Position numbers and translations under genes: made by a program | Notes under the pieces: model-generated | What the model saw: only the letters and a program-made list of their open reading frames with translations | Databases searched by the model: none | What the model was told of the DNA's origin: nothing | DNA from: CAYYYP01 sp964475985 | GTDB lineage: Bacteria > Bdellovibrionota > UBA1018 > CAYHWW01 | Assembly: GCA_964475985.1 (NCBI GenBank) | Contig: CAYYYP010000050.1 | Location: forward strand, 1 to 26,133 | Reading direction: 5' to 3' | DNA: 26,133 nt | Shown here: in pieces, positions 18,610 through 25,687 of the stretch | How the letters are laid out: every line of letters begins with the position of its first letter | Position numbering within the stretch: the stretch's first letter is position 1

Positions 18610-19113
18610 ATGGGAAACTGCGGGTTATTGACCAGTAGAGATATGATTTTTTCCGACCTTTATATGCCGTCAACTAATGCAGCAAATCGTGAGGATAGCC
18701 TGTCCAGCGGCCCAAATCGCGAGACTCATAATGAGTTTAGATTTTTATCTCGGCGTTATAATAGTGCTGCCAGAGCTTGGGAATTTCAGTTCCGTTGGAA
18801 TCAACTCCCCAGACAAGTTTATACGCTGCAACTTTTATCTCCACTTCAGTTCCAATATGAGATTGTGGGGCGATCGCACGATTCCTATCAATACTCGTGC
18901 ACGCTTCGCACCCAGGGTTGCCATGGATTCGTGGGACAGCGGCCAGGGGGCAGCGCTACTTACGGAAGGTGGGGTAATTTTGGTCCCCAAGTGGTTCGGC
19001 TTTTTAATGGCGCGGGTGCTCAGTTGATACGATTTTCCAGCGGCGAGGAAGGCTTAGGCGAAGACTATTTCAACCCCGAGTGCCCCCTCAGTTGGAGCTG
19101 GGCTTGGGATTGA
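18610..19113 (+). CDS. orphan protein of unknown function
   Basis: 167 codons from the ATG at 18610. In-frame ATGs at 18643 (preceded by AGAGAT) or 18664 are equally possible starts, giving 156 or 149 residues. It has no signal peptide. The sequence is rich in aromatic residues and beta-type segments (RAWEFQFRWNQLPRQVYTLQ, QFQYEIVGRSHDSYQYSC) and has three Cys in its second half. It ends in CPLSWSWAWD. It lies 120 bp after the giant protein in the same frame but behind several stop codons, so it is not a simple read-through extension. An overlapping frame (18677-19027) is also open but looks less protein-like. No family recognised. Confidence 0.5.
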   Translation: MGNCGLLTSRDMIFSDLYMPSTNAANREDSLSSGPNRETHNEFRFLSRRYNSAARAWEFQFRWNQLPRQVYTLQLLSPLQFQYEIVGRSHDSYQYSCTLRTQGCHGFVGQRPGGSATYGRWGNFGPQVVRLFNGAGAQLIRFSSGEEGLGEDYFNPECPLSWSWAWD

Positions 19114-19182
19114 TCCGGTAGTTGTGGTGGCATTACCTTCCTGGCTGGCCCGTTGGATAAAAGCCAATAAACTCTATGGAGA

Positions 19183-19238
19183 AAATCTAAACATCTCTAT
19201 AAACGCAAAGAGTTTATAGGGCAGGCCAATTCCGAAAG
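19183..19238 (+). repeat. diverged intergenic repeat, copy A
   Basis: 56 bp, aligned without gaps to 22925-22980 with 12 differences (79% identity by hand count). The shared ends are AAATCTAAAC and GCCAAT-CCGAAAG. Copy A contains the hairpin CTATAAAC-gcaaaga-GTTTATAG (19197-19219). Confidence 0.7.
19197..19219. promoter_or_regulatory. perfect 8-bp inverted repeat
   Basis: CTATAAAC (19197-19204) and GTTTATAG (19212-19219) with a 7-base loop. It is AT-rich and has no T run after it, so it is more likely an operator or recombination-type site than a terminator. Confidence 0.55.
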
Positions 19239-19328
19239 TATTAAGAAAGTTCGTGATGGTTCGATAGGCATTTTCGTCTAGGTCTCTCCAACTCATACAT
19301 CTCTAGATGCCAGTTGAATTAGCCGCTA

Positions 19329-19357
19329 TTTAAACTCTTATAGTTTATGAGTATAGT
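19329..19357 (+). promoter_or_regulatory. predicted promoter of the adhesin operon, leaderless start
   Basis: TTTAAA (19329-19334), a 17-bp spacer and TATAGT (19352-19357, 5 of 6 consensus bases). ATG at 19364 is 6 nt after the -10 hexamer and has no Shine-Dalgarno sequence. Confidence 0.5.
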
Positions 19358-19363
19358 TTACAT

Positions 19364-21235
19364 ATGGTCCTGAGATCCCTAAATTCAAGGGTTGCATCCT
19401 TATTTTTACTGATCATTCTGTTGGCGGCGGGCTGCAACCCCTTTGGAGAATCATCCATAGATAATAACTTTGGGTCTCAGCCCCGATCGGATGCAGTGGC
19501 AACTCCGGCATCGCTGGCTTTTTCGCCGACGTCAAAGGCCTTTGGAACAGCCGCGGTAGGCTCCACAACGGCGCAATCCGTAACCATTACAAATACGGGA
19601 GGTTCATCAGCCACTAACGCCTATATTGCGGTTACTGGCACAGGTTTCTCGCTGAGCAATAATAATTGCGGGACTTTAGTCACGGCCATTACTGTGGCCG
19701 CATGGGGGTCTTGCACGTTTGACATCGTTTTTGCTCCCAGCGTCTCCGGGGCCGCAGCCGGAAGCGTCACCTTGAGCTACGCCGATGGCACGACAACTCA
19801 AACCGCTGACATGGCGGTCACAGGTACAGGTGTGAATTTGGCTTCACTTTCATTTGCGCCGACTCTAAAAGCATTTGGCAACGTAACCGTGGGTGCAGGT
19901 TCAACGCAAAGTTTCACACTTTCTAATTCAGGTGTCGTCGCCGCGACTGACGTTTTCATCACGATCTCAGGAACTGATTATGCATTGGCAAACAATACCT
20001 GCGGTACATCAATCTCGACGGTGACAGTGGGTGCAGCAGGGAACTGCACCTTTGACGTCATCTTCACTCCAGGATCCGTGGGTGCGGCCTCTGGCACTGT
20101 TTCACTGAGCTACAACGACGGTTCTGCCGTAGTAGTCACCCCATCGGTAGCACTTACTGGCACAGGTATCTCGCCTGGGTCTTTAGCTTTCTCGCCAACG
20201 AGCAAAGCTTTCGGCAATGTCGTCATGGGAGCAAATTCGACTCAAAGTTTTACGCTGACCAATGCAGGATCATCAAACGCGACGAGCACGTACATTTCAA
20301 TAACGGGTACTGGTTATGCCTTGGCAAATAACAATTGCGGGGTCACTGCAGCGAGAGTGACCGTAGCTGCCTCAGGCAGCTGCACCTTTGATGTTACATT
20401 CACGCCAGGATCAGCGGGTGCCCAAGCCGGGAGTGTCTCTCTTTCTTATCATGATGGTGTAGCTACGCAGACGACCCCTTCCGTTTCACTCACGGCCACA
20501 GGAATCACTGCTGCAACCCTCGCTTTTTCCCCCACTTCGAAAGCGTTTGGCACAAAAGCGAACGGCTCTTCAACTACGCAGTCGGTAACCGTCACGAACT
20601 CTGGAGCTACATCAGCTACAAATGTTTACATTAGCATCACGGGCGCCGCGGGCTACTCCCTGGCCAACAACAATTGCGGCACAGCAGGAGCAACGGTCAC
20701 GCTCGCCGCAGCCGGCACCTGCACATTCGATGCTGTTTTTTCGCCTAGTTCGGCCGGTGCCGCCGCTGAAACAGTTTCCTTATTTTACAATGATGGTGCA
20801 GTGGCACAGACAGGAACCATGGCTCTAACAGGTACGGGAGCTGCTCCAGCGAGTCTTTCTTTTTCAGTCGCTTCGATCACTTATGGCAATCAATCCTCTG
20901 GAACATCTTCTTCCGCCACTAGCGTTACCTTGACCAATAACGGTGGGGTCAGCGGCACAAGCGTTTATCTTGCCATTTCTGGAGTCTTCACTCTTTCAAG
21001 CAATAATTGCGGCACTTCGGGCTCAACCGTGACCGTTGCGGCGGCAGGCACATGCACCTTCGGTGTGATTTTTTCTCCCTCGGCAGCGGGAGCTGCCTCG
21101 GGATCAGTCACCATAAGCTACCATGACGGCGCGAATGCTCAGACGACGCCATCAATCAGTCTTTCCGGAACAGGCACGGCAGGCGGCAATTTTTGGGACA
21201 CAGGCGTTTGGGATACAGATGCATGGGGGGTATAA
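19364..21235 (+). CDS. lipoprotein with five choice-of-anchor-D (Ig-like) repeats
   Basis: 623 residues. The lipoprotein signal peptide ends in the lipobox LLAAGC (C24). After a short linker come five tandem repeats of about 112 residues, starting near 48, 159, 271, 383 and 495. Each opens with a form of LAFSPTSKAFGN and contains NNxCG followed about 15 residues later by CTFDVxFxP. The two Cys per repeat could form an intradomain disulfide. Repeat 5 is the most diverged (LSFSVASITYGNQ). This is the choice-of-anchor D / ASH-like beta-sandwich family found in surface proteins. The C-terminus is a short aromatic tail, FWDTGVWDTDAWGV. Likely a lipid-anchored surface stalk or adhesin. The next gene starts 2 bp after its stop, so the two are almost certainly one operon. 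Confidence 0.92.
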   Translation: MVLRSLNSRVASLFLLIILLAAGCNPFGESSIDNNFGSQPRSDAVATPASLAFSPTSKAFGTAAVGSTTAQSVTITNTGGSSATNAYIAVTGTGFSLSNNNCGTLVTAITVAAWGSCTFDIVFAPSVSGAAAGSVTLSYADGTTTQTADMAVTGTGVNLASLSFAPTLKAFGNVTVGAGSTQSFTLSNSGVVAATDVFITISGTDYALANNTCGTSISTVTVGAAGNCTFDVIFTPGSVGAASGTVSLSYNDGSAVVVTPSVALTGTGISPGSLAFSPTSKAFGNVVMGANSTQSFTLTNAGSSNATSTYISITGTGYALANNNCGVTAARVTVAASGSCTFDVTFTPGSAGAQAGSVSLSYHDGVATQTTPSVSLTATGITAATLAFSPTSKAFGTKANGSSTTQSVTVTNSGATSATNVYISITGAAGYSLANNNCGTAGATVTLAAAGTCTFDAVFSPSSAGAAAETVSLFYNDGAVAQTGTMALTGTGAAPASLSFSVASITYGNQSSGTSSSATSVTLTNNGGVSGTSVYLAISGVFTLSSNNCGTSGSTVTVAAAGTCTFGVIFSPSAAGAASGSVTISYHDGANAQTTPSISLSGTGTAGGNFWDTGVWDTDAWGV

Positions 21236-21237
21236 AT

Positions 21238-22302
21238 ATGACGCATCGATACATCAGAATTCAAAGATATATCGCTGCGGGAGTGAGGATAGTTGCACAA
21301 CTCCAGGGAGCGCAAAGTCCCATTTCAAGATACGCTTTTACGGTTTGTTGCCTTTTAGACGCTGTTTTTGCGCAAAAGGTTCATGCCGTCTGCAATACGA
21401 CCACCGGGAGCGGTTGTCCGGCAAACACTTTCACAAGTGGAGCCACCATCAGCTCCTCAACCATGAATGCCAACTTCACTGATATCTGGTCATATCTTGG
21501 CGTTTCAGGCGGATCCGCCACCACAGGTCTTCCTATCGCGGCTGGGGGTACGGGCGCTACCACTGCCTCCGGGGCACGCACTGCCTTAGGCCTAGGATCG
21601 GCGGCAGTTCTTACGGCGGGCACCGCTCTTAACAATGTAGTTCAGCTCGATGGGAGCGCTAAACTTCCTGCGGTTGATGGTAGCCAGTTGACTAGCGTTA
21701 ACTGTTCAACTGCGACAGGTCTGACAATTTACGCGGGCGCTCCTGCGGCGCTTCCCAGTAGTGGACAACTGCAGCTTATAGTGCTCTCAGATATTGTGCC
21801 AATCATGACTAGTAACACAGCACCCAGCGGAACCGTATCCGCCTCTACCTATTACGGTGAAACCACTAATCCTTGGCGTGCCATTGGTGGAACTGGTTAT
21901 GGCTGGCTTACTGCTTCAAGTGACATGCCTGCATGGCTCCAGTATAATCTTGCTTCCCCGCAAGTTGTCTCAGCCTATTCAATTATACCCTGGTCTGCGG
22001 ACAATTTTCCTGCTCGCACCCCCACTTCTTGGACTTTTCAGGGGTCTAATAATGGAAGCACTTGGACCACCCTTGATACACGAACTGGTTTTACATCTTG
22101 GACGATATCGACGGCGTATCTTTTTTCGGCAACTAACACGACATCCTATTCTTATTACCGCCTCTATATTACAGCCAATGTGGGCGGAAACGCCTATACT
22201 GGAATACAGCAGATCAAGCTCTTCGGCACAACGCCGGGATCAGGTATTCCAACGTTACTTCTCAGAGACTCAGCAGGGGGTTTTCAAAAGCTTTCTTTGT
22301 AA
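21238..22302 (+). CDS. tail-fibre-like adhesin with discoidin (F5/8 type C) tip
   Basis: 354 residues from the ATG 2 bp after the previous stop. The N-terminus has a long basic stretch and then a hydrophobic segment ending FAQKVHA (about 33-50), a probable signal peptide. FTSGATISSSTMNANFTDI (65-83) and TGLPIAAGGTGATTASGARTALGLGSAA (about 96-123) are typical of phage tail-fibre shafts. Residues 188-331 form a discoidin/F5/8C domain: WLQYNLASPQVVSAYSI, TPTSWTFQGSNNGSTWTTLD and YYRLYITANVGG...TGIQQIKLFG are its usual landmarks. The domain binds sugars or lipids. The layout resembles the chimeric tail-fibre-like adhesins (mosaic adhesive trimers) described in Bdellovibrio, where the tip chooses the prey. 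No phage structural genes are nearby, which favours a cellular adhesin over a prophage remnant. Confidence 0.85.
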   Translation: MTHRYIRIQRYIAAGVRIVAQLQGAQSPISRYAFTVCCLLDAVFAQKVHAVCNTTTGSGCPANTFTSGATISSSTMNANFTDIWSYLGVSGGSATTGLPIAAGGTGATTASGARTALGLGSAAVLTAGTALNNVVQLDGSAKLPAVDGSQLTSVNCSTATGLTIYAGAPAALPSSGQLQLIVLSDIVPIMTSNTAPSGTVSASTYYGETTNPWRAIGGTGYGWLTASSDMPAWLQYNLASPQVVSAYSIIPWSADNFPARTPTSWTFQGSNNGSTWTTLDTRTGFTSWTISTAYLFSATNTTSYSYYRLYITANVGGNAYTGIQQIKLFGTTPGSGIPTLLLRDSAGGFQKLSL

Positions 22303-22348
22303 CAAGCAGCTGCCTCGTGATCAATCTGCAGAATTTTTTAAAGAACCA

Positions 22349-22782
22349 CTACAGTTCACCTACGAAATATTTTCTCGTTGAAAGGTGAGTTTGCATAATA
22401 CTTAAAGCTTCGTACCCCTGGCGCATTTTTTCAGAAAGTTCTTGGGCTTTGCTTTTTTCCTGTTTCGATAGAATCCAGTATCGAGCCACTGCGATAGAGG
22501 GTTCATGTGAATACTGCTCAAAAAACATCCATCGCAAGACCTGTGACTGTAGGTAATGATCTTCATTGCATTTGATTCGGGCAAGTACTTTCCTGCTTGG
22601 ATTTCGAGCACCGGAACCCTGCCGCTTGGGTTCATCCTAAGGAACTGCGGAGTATCGCTCTCTCCTCGAAAAATATTTATACTTGTCAACTCATAAGGAA
22701 TATCAAGCAAGTTAAGCAATAGCCTGACTTTAAAACCATTTTGAGAAGGTAGATAATCATAGAGGCGCAGTGATGTTTTCAA
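22349..22782 (-). pseudogene. decayed glutathione S-transferase gene
   Basis: The frame beginning at 22782 encodes a GST thioredoxin-fold domain: LRLYDYLPSQNGFKVRLLLN, then NPSGRVPVLE and YLPESNA. After SNA this frame is nonsense and ends at 22402. Another minus frame resumes the C-terminal GST domain: LRWMFFEQYSHEPSIAVARY (starting near 22537) through RKYFVGEL, stopping at 22349. Between the two parts about ten expected codons after SNA (the usual I-L-x-Y-L-A region) are missing and the frame shifts. The second part also ends right after FVGE, where the family normally continues for 50-70 residues. There is no ATG, only TTG at the 5' end. The gene is thus broken in at least two ways. Confidence 0.85.
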
Positions 22783-23030
22783 AGTGCTGCAATCGCTTTC
22801 GAATGATCCCTTTTTAAACTCTTCATAGACAAGATTTTAGTAGCATTTGGTATTTACGTCCAAACGTGATGTCACCCGTGCCGTCTAGTCTTGATTAATT
22901 ATCAGCCAGCAATGGCTAAGGGGTAAATCTAAACACCTCAATAAACTCGAAAAATTTTTGGGACGAGCCAATACCGAAAGACCTTGAAAAATGAGTAGGG
23001 TATCTATCAAATTTTTCAAGGTCAATTCGT
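22783..23030. other. intergenic region between GST remnant and oxygenase gene
   Basis: Non-coding. It holds TTAAACTC (22814-22821), ATAAACTC (22941-22948) and copy B of the intergenic repeat. The minus frame of the GST remnant stays open upstream for about 60 bp before a stop near 22842, without an ATG. Confidence 0.4.
22925..22980 (+). repeat. diverged intergenic repeat, copy B
   Basis: Ungapped partner of 19183-19238 (44 of 56 bases identical by hand count). The hairpin of copy A is degenerate here, but ATAAACTC and the end GCCAATACCGAAAG are kept. It lies about 90 bp upstream of the oxygenase start, on the same side as copy A lies to the adhesin operon. Confidence 0.7.
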
Positions 23031-23058
23031 TTGTCATGATATAAGCAAATTCTATTGA
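23031..23058 (+). promoter_or_regulatory. possible promoter of the oxygenase gene
   Basis: TTGTCA (23031-23036), a 16-bp spacer and TATTGA (23053-23058), then 8 bases to ATG 23067. The -35 is good and the -10 weak. No Shine-Dalgarno sequence precedes the gene. Confidence 0.35.
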
Positions 23059-23066
23059 ATAAAATA

Positions 23067-23849
23067 ATGTGTCCTTTTCTATTGAATGCAGTTCTACTTC
23101 TGGGTGCAACCCATGCTCTCGCTTCAACTGATGTGTTTGATGCCAGGTATTGTGAAGGACTTTTGAGGCTTGAAAGAAATTTTATATCCAGCGGCGACTT
23201 GGAAAAAATAGAGACTCTTTTTAAAGCTCATCGCTTTGATATGCGCCGATACTGGGCGACGCCATATAATCAAATCTTGACGGTCTTCCAAGGTAAAATA
23301 AAAAGTTGGAATCAACAGGAGGTTCGAATTCTGTGGGAGGGTCAAAAAGCAGCTCACTGGCCTCAGTACGAGCTACCAACCGCGCGGGAAAAATCTCTGC
23401 TCAATCGAGTCATTAATGATTCTCTTTTATTCTTGGAGGAGATTAACCCTTCCGTATCAGCTGAGGAGCTGCGTCGCCGATTGAAAGGCGGGACTAATCT
23501 TTATGTTTACGTGGTTCTCGTCCGGTATCAACTACCGCAGCAAGGTGCCAGGACACCTAGTAAATACTACTGGCACACGGACGGCGGCTTTCTTCAGGCC
23601 CTAATTCCCGTACGAGTTCCGAAATACATGTACGGCGGCAAGCTTCATGTACGGAACAACGGTGGTAATCCAAATTTTTACGATGTGATTCCCTGGAACC
23701 CTGGCGATTTGTTAGTATTCTCTGATCGAGATACCCAGCATCGTCTTGGACCCACTCAAGCGAGAGGCACCGACCGCATTCGAGACGTGCTTTTTATTCA
23801 ATGGTCAGATCAGATCGCTCTCAATGAAGGCAATCATCCCGAAAACTGA
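23067..23849 (+). CDS. predicted exported 2-oxoglutarate/Fe(II)-dependent oxygenase
   Basis: 260 residues from the ATG at 23067; an upstream in-frame TTG at 23055 would add four. The N-terminus MCPFLLNAVLLLGATHALA is a signal peptide. The C-terminal half has the double-stranded beta-helix signature. Numbered from the TTG, the iron triad would be H174 and D176 (YYWHTDGGF) plus H229 (DRDTQHRLGP). A basic residue for the 2-oxoglutarate carboxylate follows at R241 or R243 (RIRDVLFIQW). YMYGGKLHV and WNPGDLLVFSD are the usual beta-strand landmarks between the ligands. Such enzymes hydroxylate proteins or small molecules. Export is unusual because 2-oxoglutarate is cytoplasmic, so it may act on substrates inside another cell, or the N-terminus may be only a membrane anchor. 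The substrate is unknown. Confidence 0.75.
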   Translation: MCPFLLNAVLLLGATHALASTDVFDARYCEGLLRLERNFISSGDLEKIETLFKAHRFDMRRYWATPYNQILTVFQGKIKSWNQQEVRILWEGQKAAHWPQYELPTAREKSLLNRVINDSLLFLEEINPSVSAEELRRRLKGGTNLYVYVVLVRYQLPQQGARTPSKYYWHTDGGFLQALIPVRVPKYMYGGKLHVRNNGGNPNFYDVIPWNPGDLLVFSDRDTQHRLGPTQARGTDRIRDVLFIQWSDQIALNEGNHPEN

Positions 23850-23887
23850 CCTCTGGCCCAGTGAGCGCAGGCCGGCGTCAAACATAA

Positions 23888-24067
23888 AGAATTTATGGAC
23901 GACACCCCAAAAATAGACTCTCCGCTCAGTGGGTTCGGAAGAAAATTGATTGGGAAGAGTTAACTAGACTGCGACGAGAAGGATGGTCTTTGAAAGAGAT
24001 AGAATCCCAAATTGGAATTTCAAGAACAACTATTTGCCGAAGGTTGAGGACTTGTGCGCTATCATAG
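23888..24067 (+). pseudogene. remnant of a helix-turn-helix protein gene
   Basis: A frame of 59 codons without an ATG, GTG or TTG at its 5' end. It contains SAQWVRKKIDWEELTRLRRE followed by GWSLKEIESQIGISRTTICR, a classic helix-turn-helix of the type found at the ends of resolvase/invertase-like recombinases and in small DNA-binding proteins. It ends in TAG at 24065. The same SAQWVRKKIDWE segment begins again at the right edge of the window (26094). The missing start suggests a decayed or truncated copy. Confidence 0.55.
23927..23962 (+). repeat. direct repeat of HTH coding segment, copy 1
   Basis: 36 bp, from cagtgggttcggaag to gagtta, identical to 26094-26129 except for two bases. Both copies are on the plus strand, 2167 bp apart. 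Confidence 0.9.
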
Positions 24068-24084
24068 AAAACAACGATAATTAT

Positions 24085-24654
24085 TTAAGATCGAGGACAT
24101 TTACCGGTAGCACATCCACGCGTTTTACATTGTCTAAAAAAGTAGGAGTAACAGCCGCTCTTGGTCTTAAATTTCTCCCAAGTCCATAACTTGTATTTTC
24201 CATCGATTTCATCTTGATGAAAAGCACCACCATCGCCATTGATGCAGACATTCGTTTGATGTGCTGTAAGTTTATTCCAAGCCCATATGAACTCTTTGCA
24301 ATGCTCAAGAGGGTGACCTCTGCGATCAACGTAAAGCTGCAATTCGCCGTTATGGCGTATATATACTTCAGGAGAACATCGAATTGCTGGTTTTCCTCTT
24401 TCATCGTCTGCAGACCAACTACGAATTTTGGCGCTTACTTGATTTGTAGGAAAGCACTGCCAGTGCAAAGAATTAAAGGGGCTACTTGAATTATATTGTG
24501 TTGAAGGGAGCTTCAAATGATCAAAAGCCAAGTCATCTTCAGTAACAATGTCATACCCGGAGGTTAGCAGTCCATAGGGGTACTTACTGTCGGTTGCGAA
24601 AGCAAAACATCCTGTTATTAGGAACAAAAGAAAGAAAAAAACCGGTGTTTTCAT
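24085..24654 (-). CDS. Cys-rich lipoprotein, partner of the transglycosylase
   Basis: 189 residues. The N-terminus MKTPVFFFLLFLITGC fits a lipobox (I-T-G-C16). A type I cleavage after FAFA is the alternative. The mature part has eight further Cys (67, 93, 119, 137, 168, 176, 181, 186), enough for four disulfides, and many aromatic residues (IRSWSADD, EFIWAWNKL, YKLWTWEKF). No family recognised. The start codon overlaps the stop of the lytic transglycosylase gene by 4 bp (ATGA), so the two products are likely made in fixed ratio. By position it could be a periplasmic inhibitor or immunity protein for that enzyme, or a cofactor that places it in the envelope. Neither is shown by the sequence. 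Confidence 0.8.
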   Translation of the reverse strand: MKTPVFFFLLFLITGCFAFATDSKYPYGLLTSGYDIVTEDDLAFDHLKLPSTQYNSSSPFNSLHWQCFPTNQVSAKIRSWSADDERGKPAIRCSPEVYIRHNGELQLYVDRRGHPLEHCKEFIWAWNKLTAHQTNVCINGDGGAFHQDEIDGKYKLWTWEKFKTKSGCYSYFFRQCKTRGCATGKCPRS

Positions 24655-25382
24655 TTTTGCCTTCTGAGCTGCTGCAAATAATCATCAAATCTTGGCATGA
24701 GTCTCTTTTCATCGGGTTTTACTCCCTTGTAAGCGGCAATAGCTTCTCTCCACGAAAGAGGCTGCTTTGACTTGGCTTCAGCCAGTTGCTTTTTCCTAAA
24801 CAACCAACGAATCCCAGCACAAATATTAAGATTGGGATCTGTCATGTCATTTTCATCGAGACTTACAAAATGATCACTGAGTTCCTTTGGGTTTTTTAGA
24901 AGTTGCACAGATTCGTTGATGACTTGCATCAGGCCACGAGCGGAATTTTTCCCTCGCCTATGATTCCACTGCATCGGATCAAAACTTGATTCTGTTGCGA
25001 TCAGTGCCTTAACAATATTAGGATCCAGGAGTTCTTCCGGCTTTAGAACTTCGTTCCAATAGCGAGTCCAACCTCGAATAAAGCTGTCGTAGCGGTTTCC
25101 TTCGCTTTTATATTTGAAGTCATCAATTGCCGGCGAACCCGACAAATCTGAAAATTGTCGTTTTGCTATTTCATGAATTTCATCAGCGTAGAGATGATCC
25201 TGATGACTAGGGTTGTCGCGACAAAAACCAGCAACAGTCTGAACAAATGGCTTGCCTAGACTGGAAATCCTGTTCTTAGTATGTCCTGTTACCCAATGTT
25301 GGCCAAGCGGACAGGGGCGCCACGGGTGTGCCTCTCCAGAGGACAACAGTTTCTTCTTGGCTGTCTTCTTTTTTGATCTCAT
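24651..25382 (-). CDS. SLT-type lytic transglycosylase
   Basis: 243 residues. The C-terminal half is a lysozyme-like SLT domain. The catalytic Glu is E131 in IVKALIATESSFDP, followed by ARGLMQV (148-154), NICAGIRWLF (186-195) and EAIAAYKG (213-220). Such enzymes cleave the glycan strands of peptidoglycan. The N-terminus is basic (MRSKKKTAKKK) with no hydrophobic signal peptide. A separate N-terminal module contains HPWRPCPLGQHWVTGHTKN, a motif I associate with phage-type and other exported lytic proteins. Export would need another route. It sits 8 bp after the antitoxin gene and overlaps the lipoprotein gene by 4 bp, so all four genes appear to share the promoter near 25940. Confidence 0.85.
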   Translation of the reverse strand: MRSKKKTAKKKLLSSGEAHPWRPCPLGQHWVTGHTKNRISSLGKPFVQTVAGFCRDNPSHQDHLYADEIHEIAKRQFSDLSGSPAIDDFKYKSEGNRYDSFIRGWTRYWNEVLKPEELLDPNIVKALIATESSFDPMQWNHRRGKNSARGLMQVINESVQLLKNPKELSDHFVSLDENDMTDPNLNICAGIRWLFRKKQLAEAKSKQPLSWREAIAAYKGVKPDEKRLMPRFDDYLQQLRRQK

Positions 25383-25390
25383 AGATCGTT

Positions 25391-25672
25391 CTAAGCTGCG
25401 CTCCGAGTCGTTATCTTGAAATCATATCCCAGTACTACCAACAGGTTTAAAAGAATATCAAATGTGACTTGAGCTGTGCCTACGCCCGACTCAATTTGTG
25501 CGATTCTTCCTTGAGAAACACCGACAACCTTAGCAAGGGCTGCTTGGGAAATGCCCTTTCTCTTCCTCGTCTTTACGAGAAGCGCAACAAGCCTTTGCTT
25601 CTCACGCACTTCGATAGGGTTTACTCCCAAAGATTTTGCTAATTCTTCAATTGTCATTTCTTTCCATGCCAT
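25391..25672 (-). CDS. XRE-family antitoxin/repressor (HigA-like)
   Basis: 93 residues. A Cro/CI helix-turn-helix lies at about residues 38-65 (RKRKGISQAALAKVVGVSQGRIAQIESG), preceded by a short helical extension. This is the form of antitoxins paired with gp49/HigB-type toxins. ATG at 25672 has a strong AAAGGAGAT ribosome-binding site. It follows the toxin remnant by 15 bp, in the toxin-first order usual for HigBA. It most likely binds the twin palindromes at 25939-25966 and represses its own operon, which now also includes the transglycosylase and lipoprotein genes. Confidence 0.9.
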   Translation of the reverse strand: MAWKEMTIEELAKSLGVNPIEVREKQRLVALLVKTRKRKGISQAALAKVVGVSQGRIAQIESGVGTAQVTFDILLNLLVVLGYDFKITTRSAA

Positions 25673-25687
25673 AGACTCAAATCTCCT

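Larger units (their letters stand above)
19114..19363. other. AT-rich regulatory region upstream of the adhesin operon
   Basis: This 250-bp non-coding region holds a 56-bp element shared with 22925-22980, a perfect 8-bp hairpin (19197-19219) and several copies of ATAAACTC or its complement (19167-19174, 19210-19217, a shorter TAAACTC at 19331-19337). Near the gene come two direct copies of ATAGTTTA followed by the -10 box. The density of related sites suggests binding by a regulator. Confidence 0.45.

Noticed and set aside
18326..18631. Overlapping plus-strand frame running past the end of the giant gene, suggesting a frameshifted C-terminus
   Set aside because: Most of it is out of frame inside well-coded sequence, and its tail shows no similarity in style to the giant protein. 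The stop at 18484 is followed by several more stops in frame.
19197..19219. Rho-independent terminator
   Set aside because: The stem is AT-rich and is followed by GGG, not a T run.
19364..21235. DNA-level tandem repeat or CRISPR-like array
   Set aside because: The periodicity of about 336 bp comes from the five Ig-like protein repeats. Units are diverged and coding, with no spacers.
19364..22302. Prophage tail region
   Set aside because: Only the fibre-like shaft and tip are phage-like. There are no tail, capsid, terminase or integrase genes, and its operon partner is a lipoprotein.
19114..23066. Integron attC-like sites around the accessory genes
   Set aside because: The hairpins lack the paired GTTRRRY/RYYYAAC ends of attC sites and no integrase is present.
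24214..24489. Plus-strand open frame opposite the Cys-rich lipoprotein gene
   Set aside because: It has no ribosome-binding site and an unlikely composition. The minus strand carries a lipobox protein translationally coupled to its neighbour.
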